A stretch of DNA of 27,180 nucleotides from Gemmatimonadales bacterium. GTDB taxonomy: Bacteria; Gemmatimonadota; Gemmatimonadetes; Gemmatimonadales; GWC2-71-9. The stretch spans positions 1 to 27,180 of the forward strand of contig JAICEH010000002.1 of assembly GCA_025924275.1 (NCBI GenBank), in the 5' to 3' direction. The notes below the pieces were generated by a model. That model was not told the DNA's origin and did no database searches. It was given only the letters and a program-made list of their open reading frames with translations. This document shows, in pieces, positions 1 to 8,175 of the stretch; position 1 is the first letter of the stretch, and the number at the start of each line of letters is the position of its first letter. The translations under genes were made by a program, and so were the position numbers.

Positions 1-4
1 GGCC

Positions 5-32
5 CGCTCCCTGCTCCCCGCTCCCCGCTCCC
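5..32 (+). repeat. Heptamer tandem array upstream of fadI-like gene
   Basis: Four consecutive 7-bp units of the form YGCTCCC (the second begins with T, the others with C) occupy this stretch, followed by a pyrimidine-rich tail to about base 60. The array may continue beyond the left edge of the window. It lies about 65 bp before the thiolase start codon and reads GCTCCCC in the direction of that gene. No ribosome binding site is visible between it and the ATG. Related 7-bp arrays lie at 13315-13376 and 14242-14262. Confidence 0.75.
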
Positions 33-97
33 CATTCACCCTCCCTTCACTTCCCCTCCGTTACCTTTCGGCCTCCCCGTCCTCCCCGGGGTCGCCG

Positions 98-1381
98 ATG
101 TCCGACCTGTTCACCCGCCGCCGCGTGGCCGTGGTCGCCGGGCTCCGGACGCCCTTCGCCCGGAGCGGGTCGGTCTTCGCCGACGTCACCGCCGTGCAGC
201 TCAGCCGGTTCATCGGCCGCGAGATCCTCGCCCGCGCGGAGCTGGCCGGGTCCGAGGTGGACGAGGTCGTGTGGGGGCAGGTCATCCCCTCCGTGCTCGC
301 CCCGAATACCGGGCGCGAGGTCAGCCTGCTCCCGCAGTTCCCCCGGACGGTCCCCGCCTACACCCTGAATCGCGCCTGCGCCTCGGCAGGGCAGGCCGTG
401 ACCAATGCCGCCGACCAGATCGCCCTGGGCCACGCCGACGTGATCCTGGCCGGCGGGGTCGAGTCCCTCTCCGACATCCCCATCCTCCACTCCCGGCGGA
501 TGAGCCGTCTGCTGGTCGAGGCGAGCAAGGCGAAGTCACCCGGCCAGCGGCTCGCCACCTTCGCCAGGGTCCGGCCCCGGGACCTGGTGCCCGTCTCCCC
601 CGCGATCGCCGAGCCGAGCACCGGCGAGTCGATGGGACAGTCGGCGGAGAAGATGGCCAAGGAGAACGGCATCAGCCGGGAGGACCAGGACCGCTACGCC
701 CTGATGAGCCACGAGCGGGCGGCGGCCGCCACCGCCGACGGCCGGCTCACGGCGGAGATCGCGCCGTGGCTCGAGGGCGCCGAACCGGTCACCGCCGACA
801 ATGGCATCCGCGCCGATTCGTCGCTGGAGAAGCTGGCGGCGCTCAAGCCGGTGTTCGACCGGAAGTACGGCAGCGTCACGGCGGGCAACAGTTCGCCCCT
901 CACCGACGGCGCGGCCGCGGTGATCCTGATGGCCGAGGACAAGGCGCGGTCTCTCGGCTATGAGCCGCTCGCCTTCGTCCGGAGCTACGCCGTGGCCGCG
1001 GTGGACCCGGGCTGGCAGCTGCTGATGGGGCCCGCCTACGCGGTGCCCCGGGCCCTCACCCGCGCCGGCATCGGCTGGGCCGAGCTGGGCGCGGTGGAGA
1101 TCCACGAGGCGTTCGCCGCCCAGGTGCTCTCCAACGTGCAGGCCTGGGCCTCGCGGGCGTGGGCCGAGCGGCTCGGCCTCCCCGGCCCCGTGGGCGAGGT
1201 GGACTGGGCCCGGACCAACCTGATGGGCGGCTCGATCGCGATCGGCCACCCGTTCGGCGCCACCGGCGCCCGCCTCGTCACCACCCTCGCGAACGAGATG
1301 AAGCGCCGCGACGTGCAGTACGGCCTCATTTCCGTCTGCGCCCAGGGCGGGATGGGATGGGCGATGGTGCTGGAGCGATAG
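98..1381 (+). CDS. fadI: Acetyl-CoA C-acyltransferase (3-ketoacyl-CoA thiolase, FadI-like)
   Basis: This 427-residue thiolase cleaves 3-ketoacyl-CoA with CoA to give acetyl-CoA and a shortened acyl-CoA, the last step of fatty acid beta-oxidation in the cytoplasm. The family active site is complete: nucleophile Cys94 in NRACASAG, His336 in the HEAF motif, His384 in IGHPFGATGAR and the second Cys414 in CAQGGMG. The N-terminus (VAGLRTPFAR) and the length match the FadI branch, which pairs with FadJ. The stop is two bases before the start of the hydratase/dehydrogenase gene, so the two are almost certainly one operon. No Shine-Dalgarno motif precedes the ATG. It could be a biosynthetic acetyl-CoA acetyltransferase, but the FadJ-like neighbour favours degradation. 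Confidence 0.93.
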   Translation: MSDLFTRRRVAVVAGLRTPFARSGSVFADVTAVQLSRFIGREILARAELAGSEVDEVVWGQVIPSVLAPNTGREVSLLPQFPRTVPAYTLNRACASAGQAVTNAADQIALGHADVILAGGVESLSDIPILHSRRMSRLLVEASKAKSPGQRLATFARVRPRDLVPVSPAIAEPSTGESMGQSAEKMAKENGISREDQDRYALMSHERAAAATADGRLTAEIAPWLEGAEPVTADNGIRADSSLEKLAALKPVFDRKYGSVTAGNSSPLTDGAAAVILMAEDKARSLGYEPLAFVRSYAVAAVDPGWQLLMGPAYAVPRALTRAGIGWAELGAVEIHEAFAAQVLSNVQAWASRAWAERLGLPGPVGEVDWARTNLMGGSIAIGHPFGATGARLVTTLANEMKRRDVQYGLISVCAQGGMGWAMVLER

Positions 1382-1383
1382 CC

Positions 1384-3510
1384 ATGCCCGCATTCACGAC
1401 CGACGTCCGGGACGGCATCGCCGTCCTCACCTTCGACCTCCCCGGCGAGCCGGTCAACAAGCTCACCGCGGGCGTGAAGGCCGAGTTCGAGCAGGCCTTC
1501 TCCGCGCTCCTGGCCGACCCGTCGGTCCGGGCGGTCATCCTCGCCTCGGGCAAGCCCGACACGTTCATCGCCGGGGCCGACATCGAGGAATTCACCCGGC
1601 TCGAGACCCCGGCCCAGGCGGAGGCGCTCTCGCGCGGCGGGCAGGAGATGATCGCGCGGGTGGAGGCGAGCCCGAAGCCGGTCGTGGCGGCGATCCACGG
1701 GGCCTGCCTCGGCGGAGGGCTCGAACTGGCCCTCGCCTGCCATTGGCGCATCGCCACCGACCACCCCAAGACCCAGCTCGGCCTCCCGGAGGTGCAGCTC
1801 GGCATCCTCCCGGCGGCCGGCGGGTCCGTGCGGCTCCCGCGCCTGATCGGGCTCCGCGCCGCGCTCGACATCATCCTCGCCGGCAAGACCGAGCGCGCGG
1901 CGAAGGCCTTCCGGCTGGGCATCGTGGACGAGCTGGTCCACCCCGCCATCCTGCTCGACACCGCGCGGCGCGCTGCCGGACGGCTGCTCCGCGACGGCCG
2001 TCCCTCCCGCCCGCCCCGGGGCACCGGGCCGGCCGGGTGGTTCCTCGACCGGACGCCCCCGGGCCGGCGCATCGTATACGCCCAGGCCCGGAAGGGCGTG
2101 CTGGCGAGGACCGGGGGTCATTACCCTGCGCCCCTCGCCGCGCTCGAGGCGGTGGAGGCGGGTCTGGAGCAGGGGCCCCGGCGCGGCTTCGAGACCGAGC
2201 ACCGCAGGTTCGGCGAGCTGGCGATGGGTGCGGTGTCGCGGGAACTGGTGCGGATCTTCTTCGCCACCACCGCGCTCAAGAAGGACGACGGCGGCTCGGG
2301 GGCCAGGCCCCTGCCGGTCGGCGTCCTCGGCGTGGTCGGCACCGGCTTCATGGGCGCGGGCATCGCGGGCACCGCGGTGGCCCAGGCCGCGGTCGAGGTC
2401 CGGCTCCGGGATGCCGCGCTCGACCGGGTGGCCTCGGGCCTCAAGGCGGCCCGGAAGCTCCTCGACGGCCGGCTGGAGCGCCGCCGCATCACGCGGCAGG
2501 AACACCAGCGGCTCGTGGCCCTGATGGGCGGCACCGCCGGCTGGGAAGGCTTTCGCCGCGCCGACCTCGTGATCGAGGCGGTGTTCGAGGACCTCGACGT
2601 CAAGCGGAAGGTGCTGGCGGAGGCGGAGGCCGGCGCGCCGCACGCGATCTTCGCGACCAACACCAGCACGATCCCGATCGGCCGCATCGCAGAGGGGGCG
2701 GGGCGGCCCGGGCGGGTCCTGGGGATGCACTTCTTCTCCCCGGTGGACCGCATGCCGCTGCTCGAGGTCATCCCGCACGCCGGCACCGACCCCGATGCCG
2801 TGGCGACCGCGCTCGCCTTCGGGCGCCGGATGGGGAAGACGGTGATCGTCGTGGCCGACCGGCCCGGGTTCTGGGTGAACCGGATCCTCTCGCCCTACCT
2901 GAACGAGGCGGGCCACCTCCTCGCGGAGGGGACGCCGATCGAGGCCATCGATGCGGCGATGACCCGGTTCGGCTTCCCCGTGGGGCCCGTGGCCCTGCTC
3001 GATGAGGTGGGCCTCGACGTGGGCGCCAAGGCCGGCGGCGTGATGCACGCGGCCTTCGGCGACCGGCTCCGGCCCGCGCCGGTGCTGGCCCGGATGCTCG
3101 AGGCCGGGCGCCAGGGGCGGAAGAACGGGAAGGGCTTCTACCGCTACGAGGGCGGGAAGAAGGCCGGCCCCGATCCGGCGGTGGCCGGGATCCTCGGCGT
3201 CCAGCCCCGGGCCGCCATCAGCGCGGAGACCATCCAGCAGCGGCTGCTCTACGCGATGCTCAACGAGGCGGCGATGGCGATGGGCGAAGGGGTGGTGCGC
3301 TCGGCGCGGGATGGCGACATGGGGGCGATCTTCGGCATCGGGTATCCCCCGTTCCGCGGCGGCCCCCTCCGCACCATCGACCACCTGGGGGCCACGCGCG
3401 TCCTGGATGTCCTCCGTGGGCTGGAGAACGTCTACGGCGCCCGCTTCACCCCGGCCCCGGCGCTGGTCGAGGTCGGGATGCGGAATGGCCGGTTCACGGA
3501 CGAGGGCTGA
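1384..3510 (+). CDS. fadJ: Bifunctional enoyl-CoA hydratase / 3-hydroxyacyl-CoA dehydrogenase (FadJ-like)
   Basis: This 708-residue protein carries out the two middle steps of beta-oxidation: hydration of 2-enoyl-CoA and NAD-dependent oxidation of the 3-hydroxyacyl-CoA. Residues about 1-190 form a crotonase domain with GACLGGGLELAL (Glu114) and LPEVQLG (Glu136), matching the two catalytic glutamates of the family. The Rossmann motif GTGFMG starts at Gly319, and the dehydrogenase catalytic His lies in MHFFSPV (His449). Two C-terminal dehydrogenase domains follow. Length and order match FadJ/FadB. The ATG at 1384 is chosen because a GGAG lies 8 bases upstream inside the thiolase gene. Together with that gene it makes a complete trifunctional set; no acyl-CoA dehydrogenase or ligase is in the window. 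Confidence 0.94.
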   Translation: MPAFTTDVRDGIAVLTFDLPGEPVNKLTAGVKAEFEQAFSALLADPSVRAVILASGKPDTFIAGADIEEFTRLETPAQAEALSRGGQEMIARVEASPKPVVAAIHGACLGGGLELALACHWRIATDHPKTQLGLPEVQLGILPAAGGSVRLPRLIGLRAALDIILAGKTERAAKAFRLGIVDELVHPAILLDTARRAAGRLLRDGRPSRPPRGTGPAGWFLDRTPPGRRIVYAQARKGVLARTGGHYPAPLAALEAVEAGLEQGPRRGFETEHRRFGELAMGAVSRELVRIFFATTALKKDDGGSGARPLPVGVLGVVGTGFMGAGIAGTAVAQAAVEVRLRDAALDRVASGLKAARKLLDGRLERRRITRQEHQRLVALMGGTAGWEGFRRADLVIEAVFEDLDVKRKVLAEAEAGAPHAIFATNTSTIPIGRIAEGAGRPGRVLGMHFFSPVDRMPLLEVIPHAGTDPDAVATALAFGRRMGKTVIVVADRPGFWVNRILSPYLNEAGHLLAEGTPIEAIDAAMTRFGFPVGPVALLDEVGLDVGAKAGGVMHAAFGDRLRPAPVLARMLEAGRQGRKNGKGFYRYEGGKKAGPDPAVAGILGVQPRAAISAETIQQRLLYAMLNEAAMAMGEGVVRSARDGDMGAIFGIGYPPFRGGPLRTIDHLGATRVLDVLRGLENVYGARFTPAPALVEVGMRNGRFTDEG

Positions 3511-3528
3511 GGTGTCCGTTCACCAGAG

Positions 3529-3545
3529 CGGCGCCGAGGGCGCCG
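3529..3545 (+). terminator. Hairpin after fadJ, possible terminator without U-tract
   Basis: A perfect 7-bp GC stem (CGGCGCC / GGCGCCG) with a GAG loop begins 19 bases after the fadJ stop. No run of T follows, so a classical intrinsic terminator is not shown. The hairpin sits in the 106-bp gap before the M28 peptidase gene and could separate the two transcription units. Confidence 0.3.
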
Positions 3546-3603
3546 GGGCTGGCCAGGTCGGCAGTCCTCTGCACCCCCGGCGTCCCTGCGGTGAGATCCC
3601 TTC

Positions 3604-3609
3604 AGGAGG
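3604..3609 (+). promoter_or_regulatory. Shine-Dalgarno AGGAGG of the M28 peptidase gene
   Basis: A full-consensus AGGAGG lies 7 bases before the ATG at 3617. It decides the start, because the open frame continues upstream into the fadJ region and that part is not needed for the product. The chosen start also places a signal peptide exactly at the N-terminus. Confidence 0.85.
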
Positions 3610-3616
3610 AGTCACG

Positions 3617-5182
3617 ATGAAGCGAGCGATGTTCGGAATGCTGCTGGCCGCCGCGATGGCGATGCCGGCACAAGCGCAGACCTTCCCGGTGGACGACCCG
3701 GTGCTCAAGCGGATGTGGGCCCTCGGGATGGACAGCTCCCGCGCGATGGACCTCGCCCAGGTGCTGAGCGACTCCATCGGCCCGCGGCTCACCGGCACCC
3801 CGGGGTACGACGCCTCGGTGCAGTGGCTCGTGGCCACCTACAAGGGCTGGGGCGTGGACGCCCGCGCCGAGCGCTACGGCACCTGGAAGGGCTGGCGCCG
3901 GGGGCCGACCCACCTCGACCTGGTGGCCCCGCGGGTCCGGAGCCTCGAGGCGATGATGCTCGCCTGGAGCCCGGGCACCAGGGGGAAGGCGGTGCAGGGA
4001 AAGGTCGTGATCCTGCCCGACCTGGCCGATTCGGCGGGGTACGCCGCCTGGCTCCCCTCGGTGAAGGGCGCGTTCGTGCTCGCCTCCGCCGCGAACGCGA
4101 GCTGCCGGCCCGCCGACAACTGGAAGGAGTTCGGTCAGACCGGCGCCGCCGACCGGGTCGCCGCGGAGCGGCGCGCGCAGGCCGAGGCCTGGACCGCCCG
4201 GCTCCGGAAGACGGGCTATGACAACCGCACCCTGGCGCCTGCGCTCGAGAAGGCGGGAGCGGCCGGCATCCTGACCAGCACCTGGACCGGAGGCTGGGGC
4301 GTCACCCGGATCTTCAACGCCCGGACCGCCACGACGCCCACCCTCGACCTCTCCTGCGAGGACTACGGCCTCCTCTGGCGCCTGGCCGAGAAGGGCCAGG
4401 GCCCCGTGGTGCGCCTCACCGCCGATGCGGAGTTCCTCGGGGACGTGCCCGTCGCCAATGCCATCGCCACCATCCGGGGCACGGAGAAGCCCGACGAGTA
4501 CATCCTGCTCTCCGCCCACCTCGACTCGTGGGACGGCTCGTCCGGCGCCACCGACAACGGCACCGGCACCACCACGATGCTCGAGGCCCTCCGGATCCTC
4601 CGGCAGGCCTATCCCCGCCCGCGGCGGACCATCGTGGTCGGGCACTGGGGCGGTGAGGAGCAGGGGCTCATCGGGTCGCGGGCGTTCGCCGCGGACCACC
4701 CGGAGATCGTGCGCGGGCTGCACGTCCTCTTCAACCAGGACAACGGCACCGGCCGCATCCGCAACGTCTCGATGCAGGGCCTCACCGGCGCCGGCGGGGC
4801 GTTCGGGCGGTGGTTCGCGCGGCTCCCGGCGGAGGTGACCGACTCGGTGAACGTCGGCAACCCCGGGATGCCGTCGGGCGGCGGGACCGACAACGCCTCG
4901 TTCGTCTGCTACGGGGCGCCGGCCTTCGGGCTCGGCTCGCTCAATTGGGACTACTTCGGCTACACCTGGCACACCAACCGGGACACCTACGACAAGCTCG
5001 TCCCGGAGGACCTCAAGCGGAACGCGACCCTCACCGCGATGCTGGTGTACCTGGCCGATCAGGATGACGCGGCCATCCCGCGGGAGCGGCGGGTGATGCC
5101 GGTGAACCGCACCAGCGGCGAGCAGGCGCAGTGGCCGGAGTGCGGCACGCCGGCCCGGTCCTTCGCGGAGTGGACCCGGTAA
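3617..5182 (+). CDS. Secreted M28-family zinc metallopeptidase
   Basis: The 521-residue product starts with a signal peptide (MKRAMFGMLLAAAMAMPAQA, cleavage expected before QTF), so it acts outside the cytoplasm. The M28 aminopeptidase/carboxypeptidase metal site is complete: His301 and Asp303 in SAHLDSWD, bridging Asp313 in GATDNGTG, catalytic Glu347 and ligand Glu348 in GGEEQGL, Asp375 in NQDNGTG and His452 in TWHTNRDTYD. Between the signal and catalytic parts lies an insert (roughly residues 110-260) of the PA-domain type seen in large M28 enzymes. Substrates are probably peptides or dipeptides; the exact specificity cannot be read from sequence. The gene has its own strong ribosome site and ends one base before the convergent ctaA gene. 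Confidence 0.9.
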   Translation: MKRAMFGMLLAAAMAMPAQAQTFPVDDPVLKRMWALGMDSSRAMDLAQVLSDSIGPRLTGTPGYDASVQWLVATYKGWGVDARAERYGTWKGWRRGPTHLDLVAPRVRSLEAMMLAWSPGTRGKAVQGKVVILPDLADSAGYAAWLPSVKGAFVLASAANASCRPADNWKEFGQTGAADRVAAERRAQAEAWTARLRKTGYDNRTLAPALEKAGAAGILTSTWTGGWGVTRIFNARTATTPTLDLSCEDYGLLWRLAEKGQGPVVRLTADAEFLGDVPVANAIATIRGTEKPDEYILLSAHLDSWDGSSGATDNGTGTTTMLEALRILRQAYPRPRRTIVVGHWGGEEQGLIGSRAFAADHPEIVRGLHVLFNQDNGTGRIRNVSMQGLTGAGGAFGRWFARLPAEVTDSVNVGNPGMPSGGGTDNASFVCYGAPAFGLGSLNWDYFGYTWHTNRDTYDKLVPEDLKRNATLTAMLVYLADQDDAAIPRERRVMPVNRTSGEQAQWPECGTPARSFAEWTR

Positions 5183-5183
5183 T

Positions 5184-6230
5184 TCACCGCGTCGGGTGCC
5201 GGGCGCGGAAGAGCGCCACCACGGCCGCGGTGAGGAGCGCCAGCGCGCCGAACTGATGCAGCGTGCCCCAGAACACCGGGTGTGCCGGCAGCCGGAGCAC
5301 GGTGAGCGCCCCGAGCCCGAACTGGAGCAGGGCGATCCCGCCGAGCCACGCCGCCGAGCGACCGACCACGGGGTCCCGCCGCCAGCGGACGGCGAAGGCC
5401 AGCGCCAGCGCGGCCACCAGGAGCCCGAGCACGCGGTGGATGAACTGGACCGCCACCGGCTCGGCCGTGAGGTTGGCGAGGGCCGAGCCCGCGTCCCCCA
5501 TCCCGGGCGGCACCCAGTGGCCGCCCATCGTGGGGAAGGTGTTGTAGAGGAACCCGGCCCGAAGGCCCGCCACGAACGCGCCGTACGCGATCTGCGCCAC
5601 CAGCAGCGCCAGCACCGCCACCGCCCAGCGGTGGGCCGGCGAACGGTCCGCCGGACCCGGGGCCGGCACATCCCCGCGCCAGTGCCCGGCGCGCAGGCCG
5701 AGCGCAGTCCAGAGCGTCACGCCGAAGGTCGCGAACGCGAGCAGCAGATGGGCGGCGAGCCGGTAGTGGCTCACCCGGGGGTTTTCCACCAGCCCGCTCG
5801 CCACCATCAGCCAGCCCATCAGCCCCTGCAGCGCGCCGAGGCCGAGGATCAGGAGGAGCCGGGGGAGCAGCGGCCGCGCCACGCGCTTCGTCGCCAGGAA
5901 CCAGGCGAACGGCACCACGAACGCCAGGCCGATCGCCCGTCCGAGGAACCGGTGGATCCACTCCCACCAGAAGATGGCCTTGAACTCCGGCAGCCCGAAG
6001 TGCGCGTTCTCCTCCCGGTACTGCGGCGTGGCGCGATACTTGTCGAAGAGGGCCTGCCAGTCGGCGTCGTGGAGCGGCGGGAAGCTCCCGCCCAGGAGGT
6101 CCCACTCGGTGATCGAGAGCCCGGAGCCGGTGAGCCGGGTGATGCCCCCCACCACCACCATCAGCGCGATGAGCGCGCACCCGGCGAGCAGCCAGTGGTG
6201 GACGGGACGGCTACGGGCATCGAGGGTCAC
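5184..6230 (-). CDS. ctaA: Heme A synthase, COX15/CtaA family
   Basis: CtaA oxidises the methyl group of heme O to the formyl group of heme A, the cofactor of aa3-type cytochrome oxidases, in the inner membrane. The 348-residue protein has about eight hydrophobic segments in two four-helix halves. All four helix histidines expected to bind heme are visible: His93 (EWIHRFLGR), His161 (LAAHLLLAF), His265 (QFIHRVLGLL) and His325 (TLHQFGAL). The first loop (GSGLSITEWDLLGG, then PPL...W...F) is of the COX15/proteobacterial type and lacks the cysteine pair of the Bacillus form. The start is GTG, because no ATG in frame lies nearby. No Shine-Dalgarno is present, but a -10-like TAGATT lies 8 bases upstream. 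No oxidase subunit genes are in the window. Confidence 0.92.
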   Translation of the reverse strand: MTLDARSRPVHHWLLAGCALIALMVVVGGITRLTGSGLSITEWDLLGGSFPPLHDADWQALFDKYRATPQYREENAHFGLPEFKAIFWWEWIHRFLGRAIGLAFVVPFAWFLATKRVARPLLPRLLLILGLGALQGLMGWLMVASGLVENPRVSHYRLAAHLLLAFATFGVTLWTALGLRAGHWRGDVPAPGPADRSPAHRWAVAVLALLVAQIAYGAFVAGLRAGFLYNTFPTMGGHWVPPGMGDAGSALANLTAEPVAVQFIHRVLGLLVAALALAFAVRWRRDPVVGRSAAWLGGIALLQFGLGALTVLRLPAHPVFWGTLHQFGALALLTAAVVALFRARHPTR

Positions 6231-6238
6231 GGGGGCGG

Positions 6239-6244
6239 AATCTA
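6239..6244 (-). promoter_or_regulatory. Possible -10 element for a leaderless ctaA transcript
   Basis: On the minus strand TAGATT ends 8 bases before the GTG start of ctaA. A transcript starting at the usual distance would begin within a base or two of the start codon. This fits the missing ribosome binding site. No convincing -35 hexamer is found at 16-18 bp spacing, so the call is weak. Confidence 0.3.
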
Positions 6245-6373
6245 GTCATGCCCTGCGGAGGGGCGGAGGAGGTGCGATCCTCTCCGGCGCTGCGGGGGAA
6301 TGACAACGCGGACGGCCACCCGGAAGCGGCCGCCCGCGCGCCCGGCCAGGCCGGGTATGTCCCGCGTGTCTCC

Positions 6374-6847
6374 CTAGTGCAGGTGCCCCGCCGCGAGGTC
6401 GGCACTCGGGGTCCCCTGCCACGTCTCCCAGGTCAGCCCGCACCGCTCGGTGAAGTACGGCTCCGGGTGCCCTTCCCGCGACAGCAGGTCGTGCAGCATC
6501 TCGTGCCGCACCACCATCTCGTGCTCCAGGTAGCCCCCGGCGATCGTGATCGTCCGGCGCTCCCCCCGCTTGACCCAGAGCCCGACCTTTTCCCCCACCT
6601 CGGTGGAGAACGAACTCACCCCCGGCACCACGAACCACTCCACCCGGCCGAAGCTGCCGCCCAGCCCGGCACACGATTCCGTCGCCTCCCACCAGGCGAG
6701 GTACGACTCGGGGGCCTCCATCGGGACCGCCCCCGGAGGGAGGGACTCCACCGGGCCGGTGGTACTGCACGAGGTCGCCAGCGCCACCAGGGCTGGCAGC
6801 GCCGCGCCGCGCACCGCGTCGTCGACCCACGTCGGCATCCCGGCCAT
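6374..6847 (-). CDS. Putative exported protein with HExxH metallopeptidase motif
   Basis: This 157-residue protein is not recognised as a named family. The start at 6847 is chosen because GGAGG lies 4 bases upstream; a second ATG three codons on is possible. The N-terminus is moderately hydrophobic (ALPALVALATSC) and ends in a cysteine, suggesting a lipoprotein, although ATSC is a poor lipobox because position -3 is not Leu or Val. HEMLH at residues 115-119 is a zincin HExxH motif, preceded by GGYLEHEMVVR. Nearby acidic residues (Glu125, Glu129, Glu134) could provide the third metal ligand. Both the peptidase role and the surface location are inference. It sits between ctaA and doxX with wide gaps on both sides, so it is probably transcribed alone. 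Confidence 0.7.
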   Translation of the reverse strand: MAGMPTWVDDAVRGAALPALVALATSCSTTGPVESLPPGAVPMEAPESYLAWWEATESCAGLGGSFGRVEWFVVPGVSSFSTEVGEKVGLWVKRGERRTITIAGGYLEHEMVVRHEMLHDLLSREGHPEPYFTERCGLTWETWQGTPSADLAAGHLH

Positions 6848-7116
6848 CCGACCTCCCGTGTCCTCGCCGACGCGGGGGGAGCGGCGGCACGGCGGGGAGG
6901 AATGCGACCGGTATGCCAACCTCGGGGGGTCGGGTCAAGGCCCGGGCGCCGTCCGATAACGAAGTCGCAACACGCTTCCCCGCAACGAGTTGGGCCGGGT
7001 GGCCCGGTCGAGCGCCCGCCCGGCACCTTGGACTCGTGGTCGAACCCGGGGCGAACTGTTGTGGTGCTCCCGCGCCGGTCGCCGGCCCCCGTGGCGGGAT
7101 CGCCGCAACGGCGTCC

Positions 7117-7605
7117 TCAGGCCGCGCGGCGGAGCCGGGGCAGAGGCGCGCTCGCCGCCGGCGCTTGCCGGACGCCGAACGACCGGTCGAGTGACCAGCG
7201 GCCGGCACCGCCGACCGCGAGGGCGAGCGCGGCACCGAGGTAGAGCAGGTGGAACTCGATGCCCTCGCCGGCCTGGGTTCCGCTCCAGTTGGCGAAGAAG
7301 CCGTTGGCCCGGTGGGTCCAGCCGGCCACCGCCATCTGGCCCGCCAGGGCCAGGGCGGCGAGGCGCGTGCCGGCGCCGAGGAGCAGGGCGATCGGGGCCA
7401 GCGCCTCGACCGCGATGGCGATCGCGCCCAGCGCCACGGGGATCCCCAGGTATTGCTCGAAGCCGGCCAGCGTGCCCTGGATGCCGGCGCCGCCGAACCA
7501 GCCGAACAGCGTCTGGGCGCCGTGGGGGAGCATCACGACGGCGAGGGTCGCCCGGAGCAGGGCCAGGGCGCGGGAGTCGTCGGTCGCGAGGAGTCGGGTG
7601 AGCAT
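7117..7605 (-). CDS. DoxX family integral membrane protein
   Basis: The 162-residue protein has four predicted membrane helices and DoxX signatures: an N-terminal LLRATLAVVMLPHGAQTLFGWFGG segment (here shown in parts: LLRATLAVVMLPHG, then TLFGWFGG) and a second conserved block VEALAPIALLLGAGTR. Members of the DoxX/DoxD-like family are associated with redox and stress physiology, often as quinone-linked or thiosulfate-related membrane proteins, but a reaction cannot be assigned here. The ATG at 7605 has GGAGG 5 bases upstream. The marR gene lies directly upstream in the same direction, and the 84-bp gap contains a copy of the marR promoter element. Repression of doxX by that MarR protein is therefore likely. 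Confidence 0.87.
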   Translation of the reverse strand: MLTRLLATDDSRALALLRATLAVVMLPHGAQTLFGWFGGAGIQGTLAGFEQYLGIPVALGAIAIAVEALAPIALLLGAGTRLAALALAGQMAVAGWTHRANGFFANWSGTQAGEGIEFHLLYLGAALALAVGGAGRWSLDRSFGVRQAPAASAPLPRLRRAA

Positions 7606-7629
7606 GGCTGCCTCCAGTTGGTCTGATGA

Positions 7630-7655
7630 TCAATCATTGACTAATCAAGTATTAC
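7630..7655 (-). promoter_or_regulatory. Putative MarR operator upstream of doxX (site B)
   Basis: This AT-rich 26-bp element in a very GC-rich region matches the element before marR at 8186-8211 at 20 of 26 positions, including the cores TTGACT and TCAAGTA. It contains the perfect inverted repeat TCAAT-C-ATTGA (7630-7640) and the TTGA/TCAA dyad at 7637-7648. On the doxX strand it includes TTGATT at the place of the -35 of the marR promoter, but no good -10 hexamer follows at 17 bp. It lies 25-50 bases before the doxX start. Confidence 0.6.
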
Positions 7656-7665
7656 GCCGGACGAA

Positions 7666-7685
7666 GCCCCCGGGTTCCCGGGGGC
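7666..7685 (-). terminator. Perfect 9-bp inverted repeat after marR
   Basis: Arms GCCCCCGGG and CCCGGGGGC are separated by TT and lie 4 bases after the marR stop codon. The position suits a terminator of marR transcription before the separate doxX operator, but no T-run follows on the minus strand, and pairing must open at least one bp to form a loop. It could equally be a pause or processing hairpin. Confidence 0.4.
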
Positions 7686-7689
7686 GGAG

Positions 7690-8169
7690 TCAGGCGCCAA
7701 GCCCTGCCCGGATGCGGTCGAGCAGGCGGATCAGCTCCCGGCGGTCGGCGTCGGGGAGCGGGGCCATCACTTCGGCCTCGGTCGCGTCCACCGGCGCATC
7801 GAGCGCCTCGAGCAGCCGGAGCGCCCTGGGCGTGGCCCAGCAGAGCACCTTGCGTCGGTCCTCCCCGCAGCGCTCGCGGCGGACCAGGCCCTTCGCCTCG
7901 AGCCGGTCGAGCAGCCGGGTGATGCCCGGCGCGCGCTCCACCAGCCGGTCCGCGACGTCCAGGGTCGGAAGGCCCGCCTGGCCCGCCCCCCGCAGGATCC
8001 GGAGGACGTTGTACTGGGACGCGGTGATCCCGTGCGGATCGAGCATCGCCTCGAACCGCCGCCGGCTGAGGTCGGCGGTGCGGGCCAGCCCGACCGTGGC
8101 CTCGTGCGCCAGGGACCGGAAGGGCTTCCGCTGGTGGAGTTCGCGCTGCAGCCGGCTCGACTCGGGCAT
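7690..8169 (-). CDS. MarR family transcriptional regulator
   Basis: The 159-residue protein has the MarR winged helix-turn-helix fold. The recognition region is ITASQYNVLRILRGAG, then LPTLDVADRLVERAPGITR, with the wing LEAKGLVRRERCGEDRRK, where the conserved D-R pair of MarR wings is visible. Long helices at both ends serve dimerisation. An upstream in-frame codon exists, but the ATG at 8169 is preferred because the promoter -10 ends only 6 bases before it; a longer protein would start upstream of the transcript. The element covering this promoter recurs before doxX, so autorepression and doxX control are likely. The single Cys in the wing (RRERCGED) is not in the N-terminal position of OhrR sensors. 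The inducer is unknown. It is divergent from the proline dehydrogenase gene. Confidence 0.88.
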   Translation of the reverse strand: MPESSRLQRELHQRKPFRSLAHEATVGLARTADLSRRRFEAMLDPHGITASQYNVLRILRGAGQAGLPTLDVADRLVERAPGITRLLDRLEAKGLVRRERCGEDRRKVLCWATPRALRLLEALDAPVDATEAEVMAPLPDADRRELIRLLDRIRAGLGA

Positions 8170-8175
8170 GGGGAA

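Noticed and set aside
1036..3384. Very long open frame on the minus strand opposite the fadI/fadJ genes
   Set aside because: It is antisense to two complete, motif-bearing genes, and its product is a low-complexity Arg/Gly/His/Glu/Pro chain typical of shadow frames in GC-rich DNA.
7030..7060. tRNA-like T-loop string GTCGAACCC between the HExxH gene and doxX
   Set aside because: The flanking 5-bp stem does not pair, and no acceptor, D or anticodon arm can be drawn on either strand.
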